From the NCBI GenBank assembly GCA_016794025.1, contig JAEUKX010000014.1, forward strand, positions 62,001 through 126,000: a stretch of 64,000 nt of DNA, given 5' to 3'. The notes beneath the pieces were generated by a model. That model searched no databases, was not told the DNA's origin, and saw only the letters and a list, made by a program, of their open reading frames with translations. Positions 45,314-53,395 of this stretch are shown piece by piece (position 1 is the first letter of the stretch; each line of letters starts with the position of its first letter). The position numbers and the translations under genes are program-made. The DNA comes from Rhodospirillales bacterium (GTDB lineage: Bacteria > Pseudomonadota > Alphaproteobacteria > CACIAM-22H2).

Positions 45314-46156
45314 CTATACGCCGGCAAGGAGGCGGTAGGTGGCGCCGCCCGCCGCATAGAGCCGCTCGAGCGCGAGACCGCCTCGGTGCGAAGCCAGCAC
45401 GCCGCGCCACGCCGCGAACGGAAGAAGGGCTGCCGCGCGGTTCGCCAGCAGCAGCGCTTCGCGCGCAAGCGCGCCGCGCTGCGGGACAAGCGGAGTCAGG
45501 TCGTGCTCGGCGTCGAGGCGCAGGCCGGCGGCTTCGAAGGCGAGAACCCAATCGGCGCGCGTGCGGAAACCGGGCGCCTGCCAGCCGGCGACAAAGGCTG
45601 CGACATCCGCCGGATCGGCGTCGACGGACCGGACATCGTCGACGACGACCACCCGCCCGCCCGGCGCCCGCGCCTTCGCAAGGTTGGCAAGGCTCGCGGC
45701 TGGATCAGCGGAATGCGCGAGCGATTCGATCGCCACGATCAGGTCGTATCGCGCTTCCGTCGGCGCATCGTAGCTTGCGACACGGAAGCGGCAGCGGTCG
45801 GCAAGGCCGCGCGCCGCGGCGGCTTGGCTGGCGGCATCGGCTTGCGCCGGCGACAGGGTGACGCCGTCGCATACCGTCTCGAAGCGCTGCGCGAAATAGA
45901 AGCTGGTCCCGCCAAGCCCGCAACCGGCATCGAGCAGGCGGCCGGGCGGCCGGCTGGAGAGCGCCGCGATCCTCGAATGTATGACATCGGCGGGATCCGT
46001 CGCCGCATCGGTGGACCGAAGCAGGCGATGGACGGTTGCCCGCCCGTAACCGCCGTCGCGGCCGATCAGCCTTGCAAGCGCGCCATACCGCGACAGGCGG
46101 TCGTAATATTGCGAAAGGGAACCGTTCGGGCTGGACATTTCGGGCATTCGTAACAT
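45314..46156 (-). CDS. Class I SAM-dependent methyltransferase (small-molecule type)
   Basis: A protein of up to 280 residues. The SAM-binding motif I is LLDAGCGLGG, motif II CDGVTLSPAQ, and the following AIESLAHSADPAASLANLAK with GGRVVVVDDV is typical of Ubi/sterol/sarcosine-type methyltransferases. Start codons at 46156, 46147 and 46138 are all in frame with no clear ribosome-binding site. If 46156 is used, only 11 bp separate it from the divergent DUF2842 ATG, so 46138 may be more realistic. The substrate is unknown. Confidence 0.85.
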   Translation of the reverse strand: MLRMPEMSSPNGSLSQYYDRLSRYGALARLIGRDGGYGRATVHRLLRSTDAATDPADVIHSRIAALSSRPPGRLLDAGCGLGGTSFYFAQRFETVCDGVTLSPAQADAASQAAAARGLADRCRFRVASYDAPTEARYDLIVAIESLAHSADPAASLANLAKARAPGGRVVVVDDVRSVDADPADVAAFVAGWQAPGFRTRADWVLAFEAAGLRLDAEHDLTPLVPQRGALAREALLLANRAAALLPFAAWRGVLASHRGGLALERLYAAGGATYRLLAGV

Positions 46157-46167
46157 TTATATCGGCG

Positions 46168-46368
46168 ATGCCAAGCGCGCGTTCCGCCCTCGGACTTCTG
46201 GCCATCGTCGTGTTCCTTGCAGGCTACGTCCTTGCGGCGGCGACGCTGGGCGGCATGCTGCCGGACCATTGGGCGGCCGACCTCGTTTTCTACATCCTTG
46301 CCGGCATCGCCTGGGTGCCCGTCGCCGGCCGGCTGGTGCGGTGGGGCGCCGGCAAGCCCCTGTGGTAG
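46168..46368 (+). CDS. DUF2842 small membrane protein
   Basis: A 66-residue protein with two hydrophobic helices (LGLLAIVVFLAGYVLAAATLG and LVFYILAGIAWVPVAGRL), ending in a basic tail. This layout and the YxLAGIAWVxPxxxLxRW-like second helix match DUF2842, an alphaproteobacterial family of unknown function. It is 12 bp upstream of the RibD-type gene and may be the first gene of that operon. Confidence 0.83.
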   Translation: MPSARSALGLLAIVVFLAGYVLAAATLGGMLPDHWAADLVFYILAGIAWVPVAGRLVRWGAGKPLW

Positions 46369-46380
46369 CCTGAGCGTCCC

Positions 46381-47244
46381 ATGCAGGATGGCACCGTTCC
46401 GACCCCGATCACGATCCGCGCCGCGCCGCGCACGCTCGACGATACGGATGCGTGGCGGCATGTGCTGGCACTGCGCGACACCGACGCGCCGGCCGGGCGC
46501 GCCGGACCGCTGGTTCTTGCGGCCGACGGGGGCTGGCAATGCACCGGCCGGCAGACCGCCGACGCGCAGGCGCTGCTCGAGATCTTCATGCCGATCGTGG
46601 CCGCGCGCGCGCAGGCGCGTCGCACGATGGTCGTCGCGTTGCTGGGGCAGAGCCTCGACGGCCGGATCGCCACGCTTTCGGGCCATTCCCACTATGTCAA
46701 CTGCGAGGCGGCCCTCCTCCATCTTCACCGCATGCGGGCACTGGCCGACGCGGTGATCGTGGGGGCCGGCACCGTCGCGCTCGACGACCCGCAGCTCACC
46801 GTTCGCCGGTGCGAGGGGCGCACGCGCCTGCGCGTCGTCGTCGATCCGGATGCACGCGCTCCGGCCGAGCGAAAGGTCTTTGCCGACGGACGCGCGCCGA
46901 CGCTGCTGGCCCGCTGCCGCGAGGCGGCGGTGCCGGCAGGCGCCGAGGCGGTCACGGTCGCGCGCAAGGACAACGCGATGGACATCGGCGCACTTCTCGA
47001 CACGCTCTATTCGCGGGGCGTGCGTCTGGCGCTTGTCGAGGGCGGCGGCCGCACGGTCTCGCACTTCATGGCCTCGCGCAGGGTCGATCGACTGCAACTC
47101 GCCATCGCCCCGCTGGTGATCGGATCGGGCCGGCCGTCTATCGCGCTGCCGCCGATCGAGACGCTTGCCGACGCGCTGCGCCCGCCCACGCGGCGCTTTG
47201 CGCTCGGGGCCGACACGCTGTTCGAGTGCCGCCTTGGCGACTGA
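46381..47244 (+). CDS. RibD C-terminal-type (DHFR-like) reductase
   Basis: A 287-residue protein. Residues about 85-285 form the RibD_C/DHFR-like NADPH reductase domain (VALLGQSLDGRIAT, DAVIVGAGTVALDDPQLT, LVEGGGRTVSHF). The N-terminal 80 residues are not the zinc cytidine-deaminase domain of bifunctional RibD, so this is a reductase only. Stand-alone members reduce ribosylaminopyrimidines or pterin-like intermediates. It is first in a coupled run with an MDR dehydrogenase, a PTPS homologue, a GT4 and a methyltransferase, which suggests a pterin/deazapurine-like substrate rather than riboflavin synthesis (no other rib genes nearby). Confidence 0.87.
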   Translation: MQDGTVPTPITIRAAPRTLDDTDAWRHVLALRDTDAPAGRAGPLVLAADGGWQCTGRQTADAQALLEIFMPIVAARAQARRTMVVALLGQSLDGRIATLSGHSHYVNCEAALLHLHRMRALADAVIVGAGTVALDDPQLTVRRCEGRTRLRVVVDPDARAPAERKVFADGRAPTLLARCREAAVPAGAEAVTVARKDNAMDIGALLDTLYSRGVRLALVEGGGRTVSHFMASRRVDRLQLAIAPLVIGSGRPSIALPPIETLADALRPPTRRFALGADTLFECRLGD

Positions 47245-48190
47245 CCGCGCGCGCGCCCTCTGGGTGACCGGACCGGGGCACTGCGAAGTGCGGGAGGCGG
47301 GGCTTGGTCCGCTTGCACCCGGCCACGTCCGCGTGCGCACGCGCCTGACCGGCATCAGCCGCGGAACCGAGCGGCTCGTCTTCGCAGGCGACGTGCCGGA
47401 AGGCGAGCGCGCGCGCATGCGCGCCCCGTTCCAGGGCGGGGACTTCCCCTTTCCGGTCAAATACGGCTACTGCGCGGTGGGGACCGTCGTGGCCGGCGAC
47501 GGGCACGCGGCCGGTACACGCATCTTCGCGCTCCATCCGCATCAGGATCTTTTCGACGTGCCCGCCGCGGCGGCGATCCCGATCCCGGACGCCGTGCCCG
47601 ACGCGGCGGCCCCGCTTGCCGCGCACATGGAAACGGCGGTGAACGCGCTCTGGGATCACCCGCCGCGCATCGGCGACCGGATCGCCGTCGTCGGCTTGGG
47701 CGCGGTCGGCCTGTGCATCGCGCGACTGGCCGCGCGTACGCCCGGCGTGAGCATGTTCGGCATCGATCCGTCCGAAGCCGCCCGCCGGCGCGCGGGCTTC
47801 CCGCCCGGCGACGGCGGCGAATGCAATCTTGTCTTCCACTGCTCCGGGACGCAGGCCGGGCTTGAGCACGCGATCGCGCTTGCCGGCTTCGAGGCCACGG
47901 TCGTCGAGCTATCCTGGTACGGCACGCGCGCGGTGGCGGCGCCATTGGGTGGCGCGTTCCATTCGCGCCGCCTGACGCTCGCCGCCTCGCAGGTCGGCGC
48001 CGTCAGCCCCGCGCGGCGGGCGACCTGCAGTCACGCGCAGCGGCTGGCGCTCGCCCTTTCCCTTCTCGCCGACCCAGGCCTGCGGGCCGATCTCGGAACG
48101 CCCGTCCCCTTCGACGGGCTTGCGTCGCGCTATGCCGGGCTTCTCGGTCCGGACGAAGCATCAGCCCTTCCCCTCGTCTCCTACGGATAG
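47234..48190 (+). CDS. MDR-family dehydrogenase, BchC-like
   Basis: A 318-residue protein from a TTG start at 47234 that overlaps the end of the reductase gene by 11 bp. The N-terminal GroES-like domain has GISRGTERLVFAG in place of the Cys-containing GxCGTD loop of zinc alcohol dehydrogenases, the same variant seen in bacteriochlorophyllide dehydrogenase BchC. The catalytic zinc ligand is therefore absent. The Rossmann motif VVGLGAVGLCIARLAA binds NAD(P). No photosynthesis genes are present. Its place before the PTPS gene points to oxidation of a pterin-derived side chain. The TTG is chosen because no ATG or GTG occurs between the previous stop and the conserved N-terminus. Confidence 0.82.
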   Translation: MATDRARALWVTGPGHCEVREAGLGPLAPGHVRVRTRLTGISRGTERLVFAGDVPEGERARMRAPFQGGDFPFPVKYGYCAVGTVVAGDGHAAGTRIFALHPHQDLFDVPAAAAIPIPDAVPDAAAPLAAHMETAVNALWDHPPRIGDRIAVVGLGAVGLCIARLAARTPGVSMFGIDPSEAARRRAGFPPGDGGECNLVFHCSGTQAGLEHAIALAGFEATVVELSWYGTRAVAAPLGGAFHSRRLTLAASQVGAVSPARRATCSHAQRLALALSLLADPGLRADLGTPVPFDGLASRYAGLLGPDEASALPLVSYG

Positions 48191-48201
48191 AAACGGAAGC
48201 G

Positions 48202-48606
48202 ATGTACAGCCTCACCGTCCAGGACCACATCATGATCGCGCACTCGTTCAAGGGCGATATCTTCGGGCCCGCACAGCGCATGCACGGCGCCACCTACGTG
48301 GTCGAGTGGGAGATCCGCCGCAGGCATCTCGATGCCGACGGGCTCATCGTCGACATCGGACTGATGCGCACAACGCTGCGCAAGTCTCTCGACGAGATCG
48401 ACTACCGCAATCTCGACGAGGTCGAACCGCTGAAGGGCGCCAACACGACGACGGAATTTCTCGCCGGGCTTATCTTCGAACTGCTCAAGGGGCGCGTTGC
48501 CGGCGCGGCGCTGGGTGCCGGAACCGCGTCGGCGTTCGCATCCATGAAGGTCACGCTGCGCGAGTCCCCTGTTGCATGGGCGGCATACGAAGCCGAACTG
48601 CCGTGA
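48202..48606 (+). CDS. Divergent 6-pyruvoyl-/6-carboxytetrahydropterin synthase homologue
   Basis: A 134-residue T-fold protein of the PTPS/QueD family: H14 in MIAHSF, then FGPAQRMHGATYVVEWEIRR, LDADGLIVDIGLMR, YRNLDEV, NTTTEFLA and the terminal VTLRES with Glu121. Canonical enzymes have C-xxx-HGH; here the Cys position is Ala24 and the second His of HGH is Ala30. Thus the catalytic Cys and one of three zinc ligands are gone. It should still bind a pterin-like ring through Glu121 but probably does not run the normal QueD reaction. It starts 11 bp after the dehydrogenase and overlaps the GT4 start (GTGA). Confidence 0.88.
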   Translation: MYSLTVQDHIMIAHSFKGDIFGPAQRMHGATYVVEWEIRRRHLDADGLIVDIGLMRTTLRKSLDEIDYRNLDEVEPLKGANTTTEFLAGLIFELLKGRVAGAALGAGTASAFASMKVTLRESPVAWAAYEAELP

Positions 48607-49622
48607 AGCTCCGCCTGATCGTGCCCGGCCGCATCGATCAGGCGACCGGCGGCTACAGATATGCGGCACGAATGCTGGCCGCATGGCGCGCGATGGGCCT
48701 CGACGCCGGACACCGCGAACTCGACGGGCAGTTCCCGGAGGTCGACGCACGTGCGCGCGCCGCTGCCGCCGCATGCCTGGCCGCCCGGAAGGCCGATGAA
48801 ACCCTGCTGATCGACGGCCTTGCGCTGCCGGCCTTCGAGGGGCTCCTGCCGATCCGCAACGCGGTCGCCCTCGTCCATCATCCGCTGGGCCTTGAGACCG
48901 GGCTCTCGCCCGAGCGGGCCGGCGCACTTCTCGCGAGCGAGGCCCGAATGCTCGCCAGCTTCGCCGGCATCGTTGCGACGAGCCTTGCCACGCTTGGCGA
49001 CCTGCGGGCCATGGGCCTCGCGGGCAGGCGGCTTGCCGCGGTCGATCCGGGTACGGAACCCGCACGCCCGTCGTACAGGCGCCGCGGAACGCCCACGATC
49101 CTCACGGTTGCCACGCTCACGCCGCGCAAGGACCATCGCACGCTGCTGCGCGCCCTGGCACGTATCCGCGACCGGCATTGGCGCGCGGTCTTCGTCGGAT
49201 CGGCCGACCGCGACCAAGCCTGCGCGGCGTGCGTGCGTGCCGATATCCGCGGGCTTCGGCTCGGCCACCGCGTGCGGCTTGCCGGCGAACGCGAACCGGC
49301 CGATCTGGCCGACACCTACCGGCGCGCCTCGATCTTCGCGCTTGCCTCGCGCCATGAAGGCTACGGCATGGCATTCGCCGAGGCACTTGCGCATGGGCTG
49401 CCCGTGGCGGGTGCGCGGGCGGGCGCCGTGCCGCTCGTCGTCCCGCGGCGCGCGGGCATCCTCGTGCAACCCGGCAATCCGGCGGCGCTGGCACGTGCGC
49501 TGATACGGCTGCTCGGGCCGGCGCACCGGCGCTATGCGGCGAACGCGTGGCGTCTGCAGTTTCCGGACTGGCCGCGGCAGGCCGCCCGGCTCTGGTCGGC
49601 TGTCGCCGGATTCGCCGCATGA
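48603..49622 (+). CDS. Glycosyltransferase family 4 protein
   Basis: A 339-residue GT-B glycosyltransferase starting at GTG 48603. The N-terminus (LRLIVPGRIDQATGGYRYA) has the usual Gly-rich acceptor loop. The C-terminal donor domain has LTVATLTPRKDHRTLLRAL, FVGSADRD and the EGYGMAFAEALAHGLPV motif (E-x7-E type). No membrane segment is present. Placed between a PTPS homologue and a methyltransferase with overlapping start/stop codons on both sides, it most likely glycosylates the product of this operon. Confidence 0.9.
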   Translation: MKLRLIVPGRIDQATGGYRYAARMLAAWRAMGLDAGHRELDGQFPEVDARARAAAAACLAARKADETLLIDGLALPAFEGLLPIRNAVALVHHPLGLETGLSPERAGALLASEARMLASFAGIVATSLATLGDLRAMGLAGRRLAAVDPGTEPARPSYRRRGTPTILTVATLTPRKDHRTLLRALARIRDRHWRAVFVGSADRDQACAACVRADIRGLRLGHRVRLAGEREPADLADTYRRASIFALASRHEGYGMAFAEALAHGLPVAGARAGAVPLVVPRRAGILVQPGNPAALARALIRLLGPAHRRYAANAWRLQFPDWPRQAARLWSAVAGFAA

Positions 49623-50371
49623 GCGGCTTTTCCGCCGAGTGGCTCGCCCTGCGCGCGCCGGCCGACGCTTCGGCGCGCAGCATCGACCTTGCCCGGCGTT
49701 TCGCGGCAGCGTTGCGGCCTGGAGATTCATTGGCGGATCTCGGGGCCGGCACGGGGTCTCTGCTGCGCTGGATCTCCCCGCTGTTGCCCAAGGGCGTCCG
49801 CTGGACGCTGGTCGATGGCGATGCGCAGCTGCTGTCGCGCGCGCCCCGCGCCCGCAAGCTGCGCCGACCGCTCGGCGGGCGGCTTCCGCAGGCCGATGCC
49901 TTCGTTTCGACCGCGCTCATCGATCTTGCCAGTCCGGCCTGGATCGCGCGGCTCGTCCGTCATGCGCGCGGCCGTCCGCTGCTGATGCAGCTTGCCGTCG
50001 ACGGCCGGCATGTCCTTGAACCGCCGGATCGCCGCGACGGCGCGATCCTCGCCGCCTTCGCGGCCCATCAGCAGCGCGTCAAGGGGCTCGGTCCCGCGGC
50101 GGGCGGCACGGCGCCGTTCGTCTTCGCGCGGCTGGCGGCGCGCGCAGGTTATCGAGTGCGGACCGCGGAAAGTGACTGGCGGACGACGGACCCTGCACTG
50201 GTGGCGGCGACGATTGAAGGCATTGCCAGCGCGGCCAAGCAGCAGAGACCCGGCCTTGCCGTCGATGACTGGCTCGCGCTTCGGCTGAGGCAGGCGGCAA
50301 TGCGGCAGCTCACGCTAGTGGTCGGGCACCGCGACGTTCTGGCAGTACCGCGTAAACGTCGCCCGACCTAG
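49619..50371 (+). CDS. SAM-dependent methyltransferase
   Basis: A 250-residue class I methyltransferase-fold protein with motif I LADLGAGTGSLLRWI (about residues 38-52), WTLVDGD at the end of strand 2, and DAFVSTALIDLA as motif IV. Its ATG overlaps the GT4 stop (ATGA), making it the last gene of the coupled operon. Its 3' end overlaps the convergent CDP-alcohol phosphatidyltransferase/FkbM gene by 62 bp, an unusually long coding overlap. The methyl acceptor is not known; an operon metabolite is the simplest guess. Confidence 0.87.
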   Translation: MSGFSAEWLALRAPADASARSIDLARRFAAALRPGDSLADLGAGTGSLLRWISPLLPKGVRWTLVDGDAQLLSRAPRARKLRRPLGGRLPQADAFVSTALIDLASPAWIARLVRHARGRPLLMQLAVDGRHVLEPPDRRDGAILAAFAAHQQRVKGLGPAAGGTAPFVFARLAARAGYRVRTAESDWRTTDPALVAATIEGIASAAKQQRPGLAVDDWLALRLRQAAMRQLTLVVGHRDVLAVPRKRRPT

Positions 50372-51782
50372 CGTCGGCGGGAAGCCCGCCGAGCCAGGTG
50401 CGCATTGCGGCCGCATCGATCCATTCGTCGAGATCGAGGCGATGGCTCTCCCCCGTGGACCGGTTGAACCGGTAAGGTCCAAGTGAAGCGAGCCGGTCGA
50501 CGCAGGCAATCGCCGCCGACCGGGCCGCCGGCACGTATTCGAACGACAAAGCAGGCACCGCCTGCGACAGGCCAGCGAGTACGCGCGGTTCGGCGCCTTC
50601 GACATCGATCTTCACGAAATCGGGCATGCCCTCGCGCGCGATCAGGGCGTCGAGGGTCGTCGCGCGCACGCGGACGGTCCGGTTCCAGCGCACGGCGTCG
50701 AACGAGCGGGCCTCGCGCACGTCGTGCATGAACGCCGCGCTCGCCGTGGCAAGCGTCGGGTGCCGGTCGCTCATGTGAAGGTCCGTCTCCCCCGGTTCGG
50801 CGTCGAGCACGGCCTCTTCGATCCGCACGGCCGGATCGTCGATGAATAGGCGCCGCAGGAGGTCCGCAAAGAGCGGCTGCGGTTCGACGGCGACGACGCG
50901 CGCGCCCAGCCGCCGCCAGCTCGCCACGCGGTTGCCGACATGCGCGCCGACGTCGAACGCCAGACCGTCGCGCGGCACGAACTGGCCATAGAAGCGATCG
51001 AGCCGCGCGGCGCGACCTGGAATGCCGTAGTAGACGAGAAGCGAACGCATCAGGCCGATACCTGCCGCGAACGCGCTACCCGGTGCGCGTACCGCCCGGT
51101 CAGCGGCATGGCGCTGGAGCCAGAGGATATCGACGGCGAAAGACCAGAGGAGCAGTGCAAGGCCGGCCGCCGCAGCCGGTGCCGAAATGTCGACAGGCGC
51201 AAGCGCCGCCAGAAGCGCACCCCCCTGGATAACGCAGACGATCCGTCGCCGCTCGCTGTGCGGCAGGGGCGCCCCAAGGAACGGCCAGAACCAGGCCGCG
51301 GCGACGAACACGTAGCGCGGAAGGCCGAGCAGGAGCGTCCATGCCCCGGCATCGCCGAAGCGGGCAGCGAGGATCGCCAGCGCCAGCATGAAGGCCGAAT
51401 CGGTCTCCATGTCGAACCGGGCGCCGAACGGCGAGGCAAGCCCGAGTCGGCGCGCAAGCCACCCGTCGACCCCGTCGAGCGCCAGGACGATCGCGCCGGC
51501 GCTCGCCGCGATCCAGCGGCCATGCGCGTCGAGCCCGTCGCGGAATGCAATGGCCACAAGAAGGCACGTGAACGTCGCGCGCAGGAAGGTCAGGACGTTG
51601 GCGGCACCGAATTCGGCATGCGGATGGTCGGCCAGGCCCAGCCGGGTCAGGCCCCAGAGCGCGAAGAAGGCCGCGAACGATGCAAGAGTGCCCGACTGCG
51701 GTACCGGCACGACCGATTGCGCGACAACCAGCAGGGCCCCGCACACGACGGCCGTGCGCGTGAACCCGTCGAGGCGTGTCAC
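50310..51782 (-). CDS. Fusion: CDP-alcohol phosphatidyltransferase plus FkbM-type methyltransferase
   Basis: A 490-residue protein. Residues 1-230 are a polytopic CDP-alcohol phosphatidyltransferase with a complete signature D103-x2-DG-x2-AR-x8-G-x3-D124-x3-D128. It transfers a phospho-alcohol from or to CDP-activated lipid headgroups in the membrane. Residues about 265-490 form an FkbM-family methyltransferase (FDVGAHVG at 276-283, VVAVEPQP, VKIDVEGAE), which O-methylates sugars or other hydroxyls. The start is GTG, and its codon overlaps the preceding sulfatase stop as GTGA. The two domains together suggest synthesis and capping of a phospholipid-linked or phospho-alcohol-decorated envelope glycan. 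Confidence 0.88.
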   Translation of the reverse strand: MTRLDGFTRTAVVCGALLVVAQSVVPVPQSGTLASFAAFFALWGLTRLGLADHPHAEFGAANVLTFLRATFTCLLVAIAFRDGLDAHGRWIAASAGAIVLALDGVDGWLARRLGLASPFGARFDMETDSAFMLALAILAARFGDAGAWTLLLGLPRYVFVAAAWFWPFLGAPLPHSERRRIVCVIQGGALLAALAPVDISAPAAAAGLALLLWSFAVDILWLQRHAADRAVRAPGSAFAAGIGLMRSLLVYYGIPGRAARLDRFYGQFVPRDGLAFDVGAHVGNRVASWRRLGARVVAVEPQPLFADLLRRLFIDDPAVRIEEAVLDAEPGETDLHMSDRHPTLATASAAFMHDVREARSFDAVRWNRTVRVRATTLDALIAREGMPDFVKIDVEGAEPRVLAGLSQAVPALSFEYVPAARSAAIACVDRLASLGPYRFNRSTGESHRLDLDEWIDAAAMRTWLGGLPADARSGDVYAVLPERRGARPLA

Positions 51783-53395
51783 GGAGCGCCGCCGAAATCC
51801 GCCAGGAAATCGGCGAGGAACGTCTCCATCCCCTTTTCGGCGCGGCCCGGCGGCGGCTGCATGCCGGGAAGGTAACCGCGCTTCACGAAGGCATCGACGA
51901 GGGCGGCATTGCGGGAGAAGACATGGACGATCGAGGAGAAATCGCCCGTGCGCCGCGCGGTCGTCAGCGGCGGCTGGTGGTCGCCCAGCACGATGAAGAG
52001 CGGATCGCCCTGCGTGCGGTCCGTCGCGAAGCGTATCGCGGACTCGAGCGAATAGGCTGTCGCGGCGACATAGCCCTCGTCCTGCTCGAAGACCTGGCCC
52101 GCACGGACCGGGAATTCGCGCGCCGGCAGGCCGTCATAGGCATGGTTCGTCGGCAGCTTCGACCAGTCCTCGACCCAAGCCGGCACGTGATCGAACGGTG
52201 TGTGACTGGACGACAGGATGATCTTCGCGAACATGCCGCGCGGCGCGAAATCGCTGCGCGCGAAATGATCGAGCACCCACTGGTCAGGCAGCGACTCCCA
52301 CGCAAACCGGGGGCCCGCATAGCCGAGATCGGGCTGCAGCCGTATATCCTCGAAGCCCAGAAGACGGCCTTCCGGCCATGGCTGGTCGATTCTCGGCATC
52401 AGCGCATAGGTGCGATAGCCCGCCTCCTTCATGCGGTGGGCAAGCGTGCGTGCGCCGGAAACAAGCATCACTTCGTAGGCGTCCTGCGCGGCGATGCGCA
52501 CACCCGATATGACCGTGCCATGCGCCATCCACGACCCGCCGCCGGTGATCGGCGAGCGCAACAGCCCGGTCGCGCGCGCGAACCCGGCCGCCTGCAGACG
52601 ATCGTCGAGGCGCTTGCGCAGCGGATCAAGCACCGCCGCGAAGGCCGGATCGCGCGCCGTGATCGCCCCGTAGGATTCGACGAAGATCAGGAACACGCTT
52701 CGCCCGCCAAGCGGGGCGAAGTCGCTTCGCGCCGGCAGGGCGGCCTGGGCCGTCGCGACCTGCTGGCGGAAAGCGCCGCGGATCCCCTCCGCACGCAGCA
52801 CCGAGTCGACCGCCGCAAAGACCGCGCGCCCGGCATCAAGCGAAGCGAACGGCCGCGGGTCGGGCGAGGACGGTGCGGTGGGCATCGCCCACCAGCCGGC
52901 CACAACGACAGCGAAACCCAACGCAAGGCCGGCCCGGCCCTGCAGCACGACCGACCGCCAGATCACGGCATAGGCCGCCCGCACGATGGTCAGCACCGCA
53001 ATCAGCGCCAGCAACACTGCCGCCACGAGAAGCGCGAACTGGAACGCCGGTGTGGCGTCGTAGAGCAGCTTGACGAAGAACGGGACGAAGCGCGCGTCGA
53101 CGGCGACATTGAGATCGCGCCCGAAAAACCACGGCACGCCGATCGAGAACGCGCGCAGGACGAAAACCATGACGCTCGCGAGCGCAAGCAGCCAGAACCC
53201 CAGCGCCGGCGGACGCGTCTCGCGCGCAAACAGCCCGAACAGCAGGACAAGCACCGCCAGTTCGATCGAGACGGCGGACGGAAGCGCCTGCAGCTTCTGT
53301 TCGACGAAGTCGCCCGACGAGAACAGCTGGTTGAGGAAGACGACCGAGACGGCGGCGGCAATGAAGCCCGGCGCACGGCGCGAACGCGGCTTCAT
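51779..53395 (-). CDS. Membrane-anchored sulfatase/LtaS-like phosphotransferase
   Basis: A 538-residue protein. Several N-terminal helices (about residues 8-180, for example FIAAAVSVVFLNQLFSS, LAVLVLLFGLF, FALLVAAVLLALIAVL) precede an alkaline-phosphatase-superfamily domain. It shows VFLIFVESYGA (metal-binding Glu), TGGGSWMAHGTVISG (probable Ser/Thr nucleophile region), LSSSHTPFD, and IVLGDHQPP near the end (metal Asp/His). The topology resembles LtaS, OpgB and phosphoethanolamine transferases, which move phospho-alcohols from phospholipids onto envelope polymers. It overlaps the GT2 stop and the fusion-gene start, so all three form one minus-strand operon. Confidence 0.88.
   Translation of the reverse strand: MKPRSRRAPGFIAAAVSVVFLNQLFSSGDFVEQKLQALPSAVSIELAVLVLLFGLFARETRPPALGFWLLALASVMVFVLRAFSIGVPWFFGRDLNVAVDARFVPFFVKLLYDATPAFQFALLVAAVLLALIAVLTIVRAAYAVIWRSVVLQGRAGLALGFAVVVAGWWAMPTAPSSPDPRPFASLDAGRAVFAAVDSVLRAEGIRGAFRQQVATAQAALPARSDFAPLGGRSVFLIFVESYGAITARDPAFAAVLDPLRKRLDDRLQAAGFARATGLLRSPITGGGSWMAHGTVISGVRIAAQDAYEVMLVSGARTLAHRMKEAGYRTYALMPRIDQPWPEGRLLGFEDIRLQPDLGYAGPRFAWESLPDQWVLDHFARSDFAPRGMFAKIILSSSHTPFDHVPAWVEDWSKLPTNHAYDGLPAREFPVRAGQVFEQDEGYVAATAYSLESAIRFATDRTQGDPLFIVLGDHQPPLTTARRTGDFSSIVHVFSRNAALVDAFVKRGYLPGMQPPPGRAEKGMETFLADFLADFGGAP

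Noticed and set aside
47234..48190. BchC-like dehydrogenase considered as part of a photosynthesis gene cluster
   Set aside because: No bch, crt or puf genes occur in the window. Only the zinc-less loop is shared, and the gene is embedded in the PTPS operon.
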